This document shows, in pieces, positions 9,590-22,254 of a stretch of DNA of 64,000 bases. Within the stretch, counting starts at the first letter, position 1. The number at the start of each line of letters is the position of its first letter. Source of the stretch: Tessaracoccus palaemonis (GTDB taxonomy: Bacteria; Actinomycetota; Actinomycetes; Propionibacteriales; Propionibacteriaceae); NCBI RefSeq assembly GCF_019316905.1, contig NZ_CP079216.1, positions 1,054,001 to 1,118,000 on the forward strand, written 5' to 3'. The notes beneath the pieces are model-generated. The model was given only the letters and a program-made list of their open reading frames with translations. It was not told where the DNA came from and did not search any database. The translations under genes and the position numbers were made by a program.

Positions 9590-9599
<10 letters not shown>
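8607..9599 (+). CDS. NAD-dependent epimerase/dehydratase (extended SDR family)
   Basis: A 330-aa nucleotide-sugar-modifying type oxidoreductase. It has an N-terminal Rossmann fold with the glycine motif FIGGTGIIS (about residues 8-16), an HDVTVLNRG second strand, and the catalytic pair YSRDK (Y-x3-K). The C-terminal half has the EAYTITGDHHPTWNQIYEWIG pattern common in this family. The substrate cannot be inferred, since neighbours are a small membrane protein and pepN. The ATG at 8607 sits 6 nt after TAGCGT (8595-8600), so it is probably leaderless. Its last 10 nt overlap the end of convergent pepN. Confidence 0.88.
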
Positions 9600-14407
<4,808 letters not shown>

Positions 14408-14409
<2 letters not shown>

Positions 14410-14433
14410 TGGCGGCAGGTGTGAGCCGCCACT
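14408..14433. terminator. Bidirectional hairpin between ligA and the AAA cassette
   Basis: AGTGGCGGC (14408-14416) and GCCGCCACT (14425-14433) form a perfect 9-bp stem with an 8-nt loop. It starts at the ligA stop and ends 6 nt before the last codon of the convergent cassette. There is no U-tract, as is common in high-GC actinobacteria. Confidence 0.6.
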
Positions 14434-14439
14434 GCCCCC

Positions 14440-15171
14440 TCAGCTGTTCGGTTCCTTGAGCTGTCGCGGCATGCAGACATTGAGCCTCTCGCGCCCCTCA
14501 AACTGCGGGAACTCATCGGCGCACCAGTCGAGTACATCGTCCTCGCTGGTGAATGAGTCGCTGAGCCCGAAGGTGATCCAGAGGTTCTTGCCGTCGACCA
14601 GCTGTTGTTTGCCGAAGTCCCGACTGTCGAGGAGTACCACCTGGACACTGGTCACGCTCTGGGCGATATCTTCGAACTCGCTCAGGATGTCGAGAGCGAA
14701 GAACGTGTGGGTGCCGTTCGCCGCCGTGAGGAGTGGGTCGCTGACGCCCACATACTTCGAGGACAACTGAGCGACCCACTGATCGTCTTTCGCGACGATG
14801 GCGTCGTACTGCTTCGCGTATGACTTGAGCTGGCGCAGCGCGGCCTTCTCAGGATCTGGCTGGCTGGAGTCCTCGCCCTCAGAAGGGGGCGGGTCGCTTG
14901 AGGAGGATGACTCGGCGGAAAGGGTCGCTGAGGGCGTCGGTGACGCCATTGGCGTCCCGCCTGCACCGCTGGAAGAGGGCACCGGGGTAGCAGACACCGG
15001 GGTAACTGCAGGCATGGGAGACGCCGATGTGGCGCCCGGTGCAGCCGAATCGGCGGCTCGGCCGCCGATGACCTGCCACACGACATACCCGACGATGACG
15101 AGGATGCCCAGGCCGATGAGGATTGCGGGAACAGGTAGGCGGCGGGGGGCGGGTCCCGGATCTGTGATCAT
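14440..15171 (-). CDS. Cassette protein F: single-pass membrane protein with extracytoplasmic domain, unknown
   Basis: 243 aa, family not recognised. A short basic N-terminus (MITDPGPAPRRLPVP) precedes one membrane helix (about residues 16-36, AILIGLGILVIVGYVVWQV). A Ser/Thr/Pro-rich linker of about 65 residues follows, then a compact C-terminal domain of about 130 residues (KYAKQYDAIVAKDDQWVAQL onward) with two cysteines near the end (DWCADEF and NVCMPRQ) that could form a disulfide. The orientation is probably N-in with the domain outside. The ATG at 15171 has GGAG 5 nt upstream. It is last in the six-gene cassette, 10 nt after the ATPase stop; the hairpin at 14408-14433 ends the unit. It may be the envelope-facing component; this is inference. 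Confidence 0.8.
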   Translation of the reverse strand: MITDPGPAPRRLPVPAILIGLGILVIVGYVVWQVIGGRAADSAAPGATSASPMPAVTPVSATPVPSSSGAGGTPMASPTPSATLSAESSSSSDPPPSEGEDSSQPDPEKAALRQLKSYAKQYDAIVAKDDQWVAQLSSKYVGVSDPLLTAANGTHTFFALDILSEFEDIAQSVTSVQVVLLDSRDFGKQQLVDGKNLWITFGLSDSFTSEDDVLDWCADEFPQFEGRERLNVCMPRQLKEPNS

Positions 15172-15181
15172 CTGATCTCCA

Positions 15182-16729
15182 TCAACCGACGAGAAGCCGG
15201 CGGATCGGGGCGCCGGCCGGGGCATCGATCGCGGGCGGTGTCCCAGCAGGCAGGCAGCGTCCATTCGCCCAGGCGCGCAGATGCGCCACATCCTCGTGAT
15301 TCGTGCGGCTGTAGGGCACGACGTCGACGAACCAGGGACGAAGCTCGTCCTCCGGTGGTAGCAGGGTCGTCCCCTGGGTGAACATCCTCGACGCGATGGA
15401 GTGAACCACCGAGTCGATATCGGAACCGGAGAAGCCGTCCGTGATCCTCACGAGCTCCGTCAGGAGCGCGGGGGAAAGGCGCGCCTCAAGGTAGCGGTCG
15501 AAGTAGAGTTCGATGATCTCGGCGCGGTCGTCAGCATCGGGCAGGTCCACGAAGAACATCTCGTCGAAGCGACCTTTCCGCAGCAACTCAGGGGGGAGCG
15601 CGGACACGTCGTTGGCCGTCGCGACGAGGAACGTCTTGGAGGTGGACTCCTGGAGCCAGTAGAGGAACTGCCCGATCAAGCGCTGGGTCGTGCCGCCCTC
15701 ACCGTTCGACGTGGCAAGTGCCTTCTCGATCTCGTCCACCCACAGGACACAGGGGGCCACCCGATCGGCGGCCGCGAGAGCCTCCCGGAGTCGGGACTCG
15801 GACTGGCCCACGTACATGCCCAGGATCCCCGCCATGTCGAGTCGGTAGAGGGGCAGCCCCCAGCTGTGGGCGATCGCCTTGGCCGAGAGCGACTTCCCGC
15901 AGCCCGGAACCCCGACCAGGAGCACACCCTTGGGCGGGTTCAGACGGGTGGCCGAGAGATCGGCCTTCATGAGGAACTCGCGATCGACCAGCCAACTCTG
16001 CAGCTGCCGTAGCCCACCGACGCTGTAGTCCTCGCGGAGCGGGATGCGTTCGATGCCGGCCAGCGCCCCGAGGATGCGGTCCTTGTACTCCGAGAGTTGG
16101 CTGAGGTCGTCAGGCCCCAACTGCTTCCTGGTGAGCATCGTCATGAGGACGTTGACTGCTTCGGTCTCGGTCACCCCGGTGAGGATCTCCGCCGCGCGGC
16201 GGACCTCGGCAGGGCCCCAGGCCACCGAGACGAGGCCCTCCTGGTCGTTGATGATCGACTGCAGTGTCTCGGCAAGCTCATCGGTCGTCGGAACATCAAG
16301 GGCAACGCTCATTCCCAGCCGCCCCAGCCCCGTCCAGACAGGGTTGGACTCGATCAGGATGATGGAGCCGGAGCAGGCTTCCGCCAGCCGAACCATCTCT
16401 GCGAGATGACGTGAGGTGGACGTCTCGTCTGCGAGGTCCTCGACATCGGTCAGCACGAAGTTGACATTGCGCCGGGCCTTGAAGGTGACGCGCGCCTGAT
16501 CCAAGGCGGCGGCCAGGGAGGTGTCGTCACCCATTGACTGCTGGGTGAGGAGATCCTTGATTCCCTCTGTGCGTGAATGCTCGAAGAAGTTCATCGACCG
16601 GATCTCGTCGGCCACCTGCCGCAGCAGGTCCATGACGCGGCTGGGTTCGATGGACTCGATGATCACCAGCGGAACACGAGCCCTCAGATAGCTGGACACG
16701 AGGTTCGTGGTTTCCTGAAAATCCGGCAA
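15182..16729 (-). CDS. Cassette protein E: Ycf46-like AAA+ ATPase
   Basis: 515-aa AAA+ protein. The N-terminal 200 residues resemble the degenerate AAA-like module of cyanobacterial/plastid Ycf46 ([29 protein letters not shown]). The canonical ATPase domain then contains the conserved lead-in [15 protein letters not shown], Walker A GVPGCGKS (about 273-280), [15 protein letters not shown], Walker [11 protein letters not shown] (about 328-337), sensor 1 [14 protein letters not shown] and arginine-finger region RKGRFDEMF. All key residues are intact, so it should be active. A TTG at 16729 lies 7 nt after GGAG and is preferred; a TTG at 16744 overlapping the upstream stop is possible. Ycf46 proteins in cyanobacteria are tied to inorganic carbon use; the role here is unknown. 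Confidence 0.88.
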   Translation of the reverse strand: MPDFQETTNLVSSYLRARVPLVIIESIEPSRVMDLLRQVADEIRSMNFFEHSRTEGIKDLLTQQSMGDDTSLAAALDQARVTFKARRNVNFVLTDVEDLADETSTSRHLAEMVRLAEACSGSIILIESNPVWTGLGRLGMSVALDVPTTDELAETLQSIINDQEGLVSVAWGPAEVRRAAEILTGVTETEAVNVLMTMLTRKQLGPDDLSQLSEYKDRILGALAGIERIPLREDYSVGGLRQLQSWLVDREFLMKADLSATRLNPPKGVLLVGVPGCGKSLSAKAIAHSWGLPLYRLDMAGILGMYVGQSESRLREALAAADRVAPCVLWVDEIEKALATSNGEGGTTQRLIGQFLYWLQESTSKTFLVATANDVSALPPELLRKGRFDEMFFVDLPDADDRAEIIELYFDRYLEARLSPALLTELVRITDGFSGSDIDSVVHSIASRMFTQGTTLLPPEDELRPWFVDVVPYSRTNHEDVAHLRAWANGRCLPAGTPPAIDAPAGAPIRRLLVG

Positions 16730-16740
16730 GGTCCTTCTCC

Positions 16741-17328
16741 TCAATCCAGGTGTACGGTGCGGCGCGGAGTGACTGACATGGGGCGGGAATCCTGATCCTC
16801 GAGGGGCTCAGGTAGGGGAGCACGCTCGGCGCGTTGCCCGTCCTGCGTGACGGTGAGCCGGCGAGCACCCTCGAACGAGTTGTCGCGGATGATCCGCATC
16901 ATCCGTTCCTTCTGCGATCGGGGCACCCTGTCCCGGTCGAGGTCAGCCGCAACGTTCCTCTCGAAATCCTGCTGAAGCCGCTGGACCATCCGGTGGAAGT
17001 CCTCAGTCAGAGCACTTCGGACAGGCTCGGGCAGCGACGGATGCGATACGAGTTGGAGCCGTCGCGCCAGACCCACGCGCAGCTTGATGAGGCGCTCGGC
17101 GAAGTCATGATCACTCCGCAGACCATGCATCGCGCCAGCCAGCTCTCCGTTCCACCGCCTGGTCGATTCCTCAAGCGCCTCCCGGAGGTGGGTGAACAGC
17201 CGTGCGAAGGCCTCAGGGGGAAGGCTGTCATCCCTCAGTTCGGGAAGGTCGTCGAGTGGAGTGGCCGGGTCTTTCCGCCAGACACGCAGCGTCATGACCC
17301 AGGACTCGTACGCGCTCGATCCCCTCAT
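16741..17328 (-). CDS. Cassette protein D: helical protein of unknown function
   Basis: 195 aa, no recognised family. Starting MRGSSAYESWVMTLRVWRK, it is predicted mostly alpha-helical, with long amphipathic stretches (AFARLFTHLREALEESTRRW; ALTEDFHRMVQRLQQDFERN) and a charged, proline-containing C-terminal tail. It has no signal peptide or membrane segment, so it is probably cytoplasmic. It could be an adaptor or scaffold for the adjacent ATPase; this is inference from order. The ATG at 17328 overlaps the stop of gene C in an ATGA arrangement, which decides the start over upstream in-frame codons. It is followed directly by the ATPase gene. Confidence 0.78.
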   Translation of the reverse strand: MRGSSAYESWVMTLRVWRKDPATPLDDLPELRDDSLPPEAFARLFTHLREALEESTRRWNGELAGAMHGLRSDHDFAERLIKLRVGLARRLQLVSHPSLPEPVRSALTEDFHRMVQRLQQDFERNVAADLDRDRVPRSQKERMMRIIRDNSFEGARRLTVTQDGQRAERAPLPEPLEDQDSRPMSVTPRRTVHLD

Positions 17329-17582
17329 GACTTCTTCGGCGCTCGGGTCAGGAGCTCGTCCGGCGGCATGGGGTGCCACGCTGGGAGGTCACCCACCATC
17401 TCCCTCTGACGTTGCGTCTGCTGGTCGGTCTGGCGAGTGGTCGAGTGCAGGACGTTGCGCTCGAGGACCACGTCGGAGCTGACCGGATCGGGCGCCGGGC
17501 GCGGGCGGAACTTCCCGCTGCGGCCGCTTGGCCGCCGGAGTTCGGCTGGCTCAGGCTGGGGGGACGTGACCGCGTCGGTCAT
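17325..17582 (-). CDS. Cassette protein C: small proline-rich protein, unknown
   Basis: 85 aa (MTDAVTSPQPEPAELRRPSG...), rich in Pro, Arg and Gln and probably largely disordered. A short hydrophobic patch (SSDVVLERNVLH) could be a binding motif. No homologous family is recognised. It is accepted as a gene because both ends are 4-nt ATGA overlaps: its start with gene B (17579-17582) and its stop with gene D (17325-17328). That pattern would be unlikely by chance and implies coupled translation. It may tether partners in the complex; this is inference. Confidence 0.72.
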   Translation of the reverse strand: MTDAVTSPQPEPAELRRPSGRSGKFRPRPAPDPVSSDVVLERNVLHSTTRQTDQQTQRQREMVGDLPAWHPMPPDELLTRAPKKS

Positions 17583-19324
17583 GCCGACACCTCCTGATCC
17601 GTGCGCTGTGCGGTGGGCCAGGTCTCTATGAGGCTGATCAGATCAGCCTCCTGGCGATCGAGGGACCGATAGAGGTCAAGCGCATCGACTCGCTCCGCCA
17701 GGGCGTTGCGGTACTTCGCGATGGAGACCTCCGCCGCCTTGTCCCGCGCGTCCTCCAGCGCGACGATTGCGGCCTTCGAAGCCTTCTTCGCTTCCTCCGC
17801 GAAGAACCACACGACTCCGGCACCGATGAGTGCCGCAGCAATGCCGAAGGCCACGTTGAAGAGGCCGACGACAATGGCGATGCCGAGCACGAGGATGGCT
17901 TTCCCGCCGTACCAGGAGTTGTCGAAGCGTGCCTTCTCCAGGTGGCTGGACATGGTACGCACCCACGCCTCCCGGAGTCTCGCCACTCCAGCATCCTCCG
18001 GCAGCTCCGTAGAGAATGAGGCGCCTCCGAATGCGTATTCGCGGGCGTAGTTCGAGTGCTGGTCGGTGAAGTCGAGGCGCAGGTGTTCGAGGGCGGACTG
18101 GCGGTAGGCCGCACAGTACCGCCCGATGGCCGTCAGAAGATGGGCCTGGGACGCGCCGATGGCGATGCGCTGGGTCTGTACGCTAGCGCCCAGCAGTTCG
18201 GGCGCGATCGCAGTCTGGGTCTGCAGTGAAATGGCGTCCGTGGTCTCGTCCAGGGCCTTCTGCAGCTCGTCGGCGCGTCGCCTCGCCAGCGCGATGTCGC
18301 CGCCCTCCTCGATCACCGACTCGTGGTACAGGACCTCGCGGCGCAGGGGGAGCTCCTCCGCGTCGTACTCAGTGACGAGGCGGTCTACCAGATCGTCCAT
18401 CAGGTCTTCCAGAGCCGTCGGGAGACTGGTCTCATGGCGAGCGATCGACCCGTACTTGTCGATCATGACCGGAAGGCTGGAGGCGACCTCGAGTTGGTTG
18501 ACGAGTACCGGCCAGTCGGTCGGCGACAGGTCGGCGAGGTTGGGGTAGCCCGCCGGATCCAGCTGCTCAGTCTGGCTCTGGAGCTCACCCAGCCAACGCG
18601 CGATCTGCTGTTGAACGATGTCGTCGCTGGCGCTGAGCTGCGTGACCCAGTCGGCCAGCCGCCTCGTCATGAGCTGTTGGGCGGCGGGCCCGAAGGCGTT
18701 GAAGCTCGCCGCTTCGAAGATGACGGTGAACTCGCGTCCGAGCCTTCCCGGATCCTGGGCCTCGAGGTAGTGCTTGAGCCACCGAGTTGAGGCCTCTAGG
18801 CGGCCCTGCCGTCTGAGGATGATGGTGAAGAGCAGGGACGTCTTCGACCTGTCGCGGGCATAGGCCTCACGCACTGATCTCTCGGCCATCTCCTGGTCGT
18901 GGTTCGCCCAGGCAGCCAGGGCGACGAGGGCAGGTGCCAGCCAATAGCGAGGTGTCTGCAGCATCAACTCCTCGGATATCTGGGCGGTGACAGCGCGGGA
19001 TACATTCCCGACATCGAATGCCTGGAGTAGGCCAACTGACGTGCGTCGGACGACCGCATGGTGGCCGTAGCTGCGGTCGAGGTCCGCCTTCAGGTTCACC
19101 ACGCGGGTCTCGGACTGCTGTACGGCTGCGGTGCGGCCGGCCTGCTGCACGAACGCATCGAACTCGCTTCGCAGCGCGATGAGTTGGTCGGTGGTGAGCC
19201 GGAGGTCCTGGGCGACCATCCCGACTCTCGCGTCGACCTGGTTGATGTTCTGGGAGAGTTCCAATCCAACGTTGTCGACGGCCCTGATGACGGGGCTGAA
19301 GTCGATGCTGATGCTCTGCGTCAT
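17579..19324 (-). CDS. Cassette protein B: large helical protein with a C-terminal membrane hairpin, unknown
   Basis: 581 aa, no recognised family. Residues 20-85 look coiled-coil forming (LELSQNINQVDARVGMVAQD...). Residues 125-190 resemble TPR-like helical repeats (WLAPALVALAAWANHDQEMAERS...). Residues 335-365 form a second heptad-rich stretch. A strongly hydrophobic segment of about 35 residues (474-508) contains a central FNVAFG turn and can span the membrane twice, leaving most of the protein and the Ala/Lys-rich tail in the cytoplasm. Start MTQSISIDFS at 19324 has GGAG at normal spacing. It is the second and largest gene of the cassette and overlaps gene C by ATGA. It is the likely membrane anchor of the system; this is inference. 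Confidence 0.8.
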   Translation of the reverse strand: MTQSISIDFSPVIRAVDNVGLELSQNINQVDARVGMVAQDLRLTTDQLIALRSEFDAFVQQAGRTAAVQQSETRVVNLKADLDRSYGHHAVVRRTSVGLLQAFDVGNVSRAVTAQISEELMLQTPRYWLAPALVALAAWANHDQEMAERSVREAYARDRSKTSLLFTIILRRQGRLEASTRWLKHYLEAQDPGRLGREFTVIFEAASFNAFGPAAQQLMTRRLADWVTQLSASDDIVQQQIARWLGELQSQTEQLDPAGYPNLADLSPTDWPVLVNQLEVASSLPVMIDKYGSIARHETSLPTALEDLMDDLVDRLVTEYDAEELPLRREVLYHESVIEEGGDIALARRRADELQKALDETTDAISLQTQTAIAPELLGASVQTQRIAIGASQAHLLTAIGRYCAAYRQSALEHLRLDFTDQHSNYAREYAFGGASFSTELPEDAGVARLREAWVRTMSSHLEKARFDNSWYGGKAILVLGIAIVVGLFNVAFGIAAALIGAGVVWFFAEEAKKASKAAIVALEDARDKAAEVSIAKYRNALAERVDALDLYRSLDRQEADLISLIETWPTAQRTDQEVSA

Positions 19325-19332
19325 GGGGGCTC

Positions 19333-19782
19333 CTACGTGATCGGCTGTCCGTTGGCACGGACTGGGACGAGGGATCCGTCGTCATACACCTCGATGAAGG
19401 CGTAGGCGTCGGAGCGCGCCAGGGCTCGGGCTGCGGCAAGGTGTGGGGCGAGAGCCTCGCTCCTCTTGAAGTGCGTCAGAATCGTGCCGTCCAGCGACAT
19501 GAGATGGTCGAGGTATGGCTCTCCGAGCTGACATCTGGCAAAGAGCGCTACGGGGTTCCCCAGGTCGCTCTCCTGATAGATCGAGTTCACGTAGCTAGTG
19601 ACGGCCCTCAGCGCATCTGGACCGGTCGTCGTATCCAGTTGTGTGACCGCTGTCATCAGCGAGGTGGGGCGGGTCCGTCCAGCTCGGGTGGTGTCGAGGG
19701 GGACTGTCGAGGGCGTCGAGGTCCGGGCGCTCGTCGATAGGTCCAAGGAACGCTCCGTTGCAACGCGTCGTCTGAGTGACAT
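19333..19782 (-). CDS. Cassette protein A: first gene, unknown
   Basis: 149 aa, not assigned to a family. The first 45 residues are basic and Ser/Thr-rich (MSLRRRVATERSLDLSTSAR...), probably disordered. The remaining 100 form a compact alpha/beta domain (DALRAVTSYVNSIYQESDLG ... AYAFIEVYDDGSLVPVRANG). It has no signal sequence. The ATG at 19782 is preceded by AGGAGAGG at good spacing, which decides it over in-frame codons further upstream. It ends in TAG, 8 nt before gene B. As leading gene it may be the regulatory or effector-recognition component, but nothing in the sequence shows that. Confidence 0.78.
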   Translation of the reverse strand: MSLRRRVATERSLDLSTSARTSTPSTVPLDTTRAGRTRPTSLMTAVTQLDTTTGPDALRAVTSYVNSIYQESDLGNPVALFARCQLGEPYLDHLMSLDGTILTHFKRSEALAPHLAAARALARSDAYAFIEVYDDGSLVPVRANGQPIT

Positions 19783-19800
19783 TGGCCTCTCCTGCGGGAT

Positions 19801-19818
19801 GTGAGGGCGGACCCTCAC
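19801..19818. promoter_or_regulatory. Perfect inverted repeat in the divergent cassette/rpiB promoter region
   Basis: GTGAGGG (19801-19807) and CCCTCAC (19812-19818) are perfect inverted repeats with a CGGA centre. They lie 18 bp upstream of cassette gene A and 10 bp from the rpiB -35 candidate. This could be an operator for a regulator of the cassette or a hairpin in its leader; the two cannot be told apart here. Confidence 0.45.
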
Positions 19819-19828
19819 TTTCTGTCGC

Positions 19829-19856
19829 TTGTTCCTGACGGACAGGGCCATAGTGT
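19829..19856 (+). promoter_or_regulatory. rpiB promoter
   Basis: TTGTTC (19829-19834) and TAGTGT (19851-19856) with a 16-bp spacer. The -10 ends 7 nt before the rpiB ATG at 19864, so the transcript is predicted to be leaderless. Confidence 0.5.
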
Positions 19857-19863
19857 GGGTTCT

Positions 19864-20322
19864 ATGCGCGTCCACATCGCCACCGATCATGCGGCCTTCG
19901 AGCTGAAGCAGTACCTCGTCGAGCGGCTCGCCGCCGACGGACACGACGTCGTCGACCACGGCGCCTCGACCTACGAGTCGCTGGACGACTACCCGCCGCT
20001 GATCATCCCGGCCGCGGAGGCGGTCGTCGCCGACGCGGGCAGCCTGGGCGTCGTGCTCGGCGGCTCCGGCAACGGCGAGCAGATCGCCGCCAACAAGGTC
20101 CCCGGCATCCGGGCCGCGCTCGCGTACAACGTCGAGCTCGCCACCCTTGCCCGCCAACACAACGACGCCAACGTCGTCGCACTCGGCGGCCGCATGCAGT
20201 CACTCGAGGAGGGCTACGCGATTGTCGCAGCGTTCCTCGGCACCCCCTTCTCCGGGGAGGAGAGGCACCAGCGCCGGATCGACCAGATCTCGGCCTACGA
20301 GGGGTCTGTGCGTCGCCGCTGA
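19864..20322 (+). CDS. rpiB: Ribose-5-phosphate isomerase B
   Basis: Interconverts ribose 5-phosphate and ribulose 5-phosphate in the non-oxidative pentose phosphate pathway. The 152-aa protein belongs to the RpiB/LacAB family. The catalytic loop GGSGNGEQIAANKVPGIRAA carries Glu72 in place of the cysteine base used by E. coli RpiB; this is the actinobacterial class described for M. tuberculosis. The N-terminal phosphate-binding ATDHAAFELK is present. The start MRVHIATDHA at 19864 is preferred over an upstream GTG (19801) because TAGTGT sits 7 nt before it and the extension is not conserved-looking. It is divergent from the AAA cassette. Confidence 0.95.
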   Translation: MRVHIATDHAAFELKQYLVERLAADGHDVVDHGASTYESLDDYPPLIIPAAEAVVADAGSLGVVLGGSGNGEQIAANKVPGIRAALAYNVELATLARQHNDANVVALGGRMQSLEEGYAIVAAFLGTPFSGEERHQRRIDQISAYEGSVRRR

Positions 20323-20420
20323 GACACCAGATCGACCGGTCGAAGGTATGAGTCCCGAGCCGGGATCTTTGGCTTCTCTGTGACTGTCGGTGGGCTCCGC
20401 TAGCATCTCAGCCATTCGAT

Positions 20421-20433
20421 GAATCGCTGATTC
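20421..20433. promoter_or_regulatory. Short inverted repeat upstream of the secreted Ltp-type gene
   Basis: GAATC-GCT-GATTC lies 16 bp upstream of the start codon and 14 bp downstream of a TAGCAT -10 candidate (20401-20406). It is a possible operator or leader element, weak because it is short. Confidence 0.3.
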
Positions 20434-20449
20434 ACAAGGGGAGATGAAG

Positions 20450-21397
20450 ATGAATATGAAGCGGGTACGGGCGGGCCTCGTCGGGCTGGTCGCCCTGGCG
20501 ACCATGTCGGCCGGAGTGCTGACCGCGACGCCGGCGGCAGCGGCAGGCAACTTCACGGGGGTCTCGAAGCCCACGATCTTGGGGACGCGGGCGGTCGCCA
20601 GCAAGCTCACGGCCAAGGCCGACACCGCGACGAAGCCGACGGCGGCCAAGCTGACCTACCAGTGGCTGCGGTCGGGGTCGAAGATCCCCGGCGCCACCAA
20701 GAGGACCTACACGCTGAAGTCCGCGGACAGGGGCAGGAAGATCTCCGTCAAGGTCTGCTACCTGGCCTTCGACACCAACACGCGCTGCGTCACCTCCGCA
20801 AAGACCGGAGCCATCAAGGCGAAGGTGCTCAAGACTCTGTCCATCTCGACCCCGAAGGTCTCGGGCGTGGCCAAGGTCGGGGCGACGCTCAGGGCCTCGA
20901 CGGGCAGCTGGACCTCCGGCACGACGTTCACCTACAAGTGGCTCCGCAACGGCAAGGCCATCCCGGGCGCCACCAAGTCCACCTACAAGCCGACCTCGGC
21001 CGACAAGGGTCGGACCATTCAGGTGAAGGTGACGGGGAAGAAGTCCGGCTACACCACCCGCGCCAAGAGCTCCGCGAAGACGGCGAAGGTCACGTCGCTC
21101 TCGTGGACGCAGAAGCAGGCGGTCTCCGAGGCGAAGTCCTACCTCGAGGTGCTCTACTTCTCCCGCACGGGGCTCATCGACCAGCTCGAGTACGAGGGAT
21201 TCAGCACCTCCACGTCCAAGGTCGCCGTCGACTACGTGAACCCGAGTTGGAACAAGCAGGCAGCGGGGTCGGCCCAGTCCTACGTCGACACCTTCGGGTA
21301 CGACTACTTCACGTGGGACGAGCTATATGACCAGCTCCGCTGGGAGGGGTTCACCGCGTCGCAGGCCACCTACGGGGTCAACGCCGTCGGCCTCTGA
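20450..21397 (+). CDS. Secreted protein with two Ig-like repeats and C-terminal Ltp (PF07553-type) repeats
   Basis: 315 aa. A Sec signal peptide (MNMKRVRAGLVGLVALATMSAGVL, cleavage after ATPAAAA) precedes two Ig-like repeats of about 85 residues, each with the pattern Y(Q/K)WLR-G--IPGATK-TY--(T/S)ADKGR-I-VKV. Two copies then follow of the helical host-cell-surface-exposed lipoprotein/Ltp motif (A-SYL---YFS--GLIDQLEYEGFS; AQSYVDTFGYDYFTWDELYDQLRWEGF). There is no lipobox, so the protein is exported rather than lipidated. Ltp repeats are known from phage superinfection-exclusion and surface proteins. GGGGAG lies 6 nt before ATG 20450; ATG 20444 abuts it and is less likely. The gene stands alone. 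Confidence 0.85.
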   Translation: MNMKRVRAGLVGLVALATMSAGVLTATPAAAAGNFTGVSKPTILGTRAVASKLTAKADTATKPTAAKLTYQWLRSGSKIPGATKRTYTLKSADRGRKISVKVCYLAFDTNTRCVTSAKTGAIKAKVLKTLSISTPKVSGVAKVGATLRASTGSWTSGTTFTYKWLRNGKAIPGATKSTYKPTSADKGRTIQVKVTGKKSGYTTRAKSSAKTAKVTSLSWTQKQAVSEAKSYLEVLYFSRTGLIDQLEYEGFSTSTSKVAVDYVNPSWNKQAAGSAQSYVDTFGYDYFTWDELYDQLRWEGFTASQATYGVNAVGL

Positions 21398-21424
21398 CCC
21401 GACCTCCTTAACTAGGGTGGGGGG

Positions 21425-22249
21425 ATGCCTGAGGGACACGTCATCCACCGCCTCGCCAACCAGTTCAGCGACACGTTCGGGGGTGAGCTGGTCCGCGTCA
21501 CGTCGCCCCAGGGCCGCTTCGACGCGGGAGACCTGGACGGTGCGCTGTTCGAGCGCGGCGAGGCGGTCGGAAAACACCTGTTCCTCGATTTCGAGGCTGA
21601 CCGCGTCGTCCACATCCACCTCGGCCTGATCGGCAAGCTGGCGTTCGCGCCACTCGCGCCGCCGAAGGGCGAGGTGCGGCTGAGGGTCTCCGACCTGCAG
21701 ACCGCCGCCGACCTCCGCGGTCCCCAGTGGTGTCGGCGTATCACCCCCGACGAGCGCGACGCCGTCGTCGCGGCCAGCGGCCCCGACCCCCTGCGCGACG
21801 ACGCGGACCCGGTGCGGGGGTTCACGCGCCTGCACCGGTCCGGCAAGTCGGTGGCCGCGCTGCTGATGGACCAGAAGGTGGCCGCGGGCGTCGGCAACAT
21901 CTTCCGCGCCGAGGTGCTGTTCCGCCACCGGCTCGACCCCACGGTCCCCGGGAAGGAGTTGCCGCGGCGCTCGTGGGACCTGCTGTGGGCCGACCTGGTG
22001 GACCTGATGCACCGCGCGGTCCTGATCGGCCGGATCGACACCGTCGCGGCGGACCACACGCCCGAGGCGATGGCCCGCGATCCCCGCGTCGACCGGCACG
22101 GTGGCGAGGTCTACGTCTACCGCCGGGCAGGGCAGCCCTGTCTCGTCTGCGGCACCGAGATCCGTACCGCAATGCTCGAGGGGAGGCACCTCTACTGGTG
22201 TCCGCGGTGCCAGCGTCGCCGGACCGCTGGCCCCACGCCTATAGGCTGA
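21425..22249 (+). CDS. nei: Fpg/Nei family DNA glycosylase (endonuclease VIII-like)
   Basis: Base-excision repair glycosylase/AP lyase acting on oxidised bases. The 274-aa protein begins MPEGHVIHRLA: after Met removal, Pro2 and Glu3 form the catalytic pair, and the PEG rather than PEL start marks the Nei branch. A helix-two-turn-helix follows (DQKVAAGVGNIFRAEVLF). The C-terminal zinc finger CLVCG...WCPRCQR is complete. The ATG lies 6 nt after TAGGGT (21413-21418), so it is probably leaderless. The end overlaps the -10 box of the next gene. Whether the ortholog is Nei1 or Nei2 cannot be decided by eye. Confidence 0.9.
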   Translation: MPEGHVIHRLANQFSDTFGGELVRVTSPQGRFDAGDLDGALFERGEAVGKHLFLDFEADRVVHIHLGLIGKLAFAPLAPPKGEVRLRVSDLQTAADLRGPQWCRRITPDERDAVVAASGPDPLRDDADPVRGFTRLHRSGKSVAALLMDQKVAAGVGNIFRAEVLFRHRLDPTVPGKELPRRSWDLLWADLVDLMHRAVLIGRIDTVAADHTPEAMARDPRVDRHGGEVYVYRRAGQPCLVCGTEIRTAMLEGRHLYWCPRCQRRRTAGPTPIG

Positions 22250-22254
22250 GGTTC

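Noticed and set aside
19783-19849. Longer N-terminus for cassette protein A from an upstream in-frame ATG
   Set aside because: AGGAGAGG is placed correctly for ATG 19782, and the extension is a short basic stretch overlapping the promoter inverted repeat.
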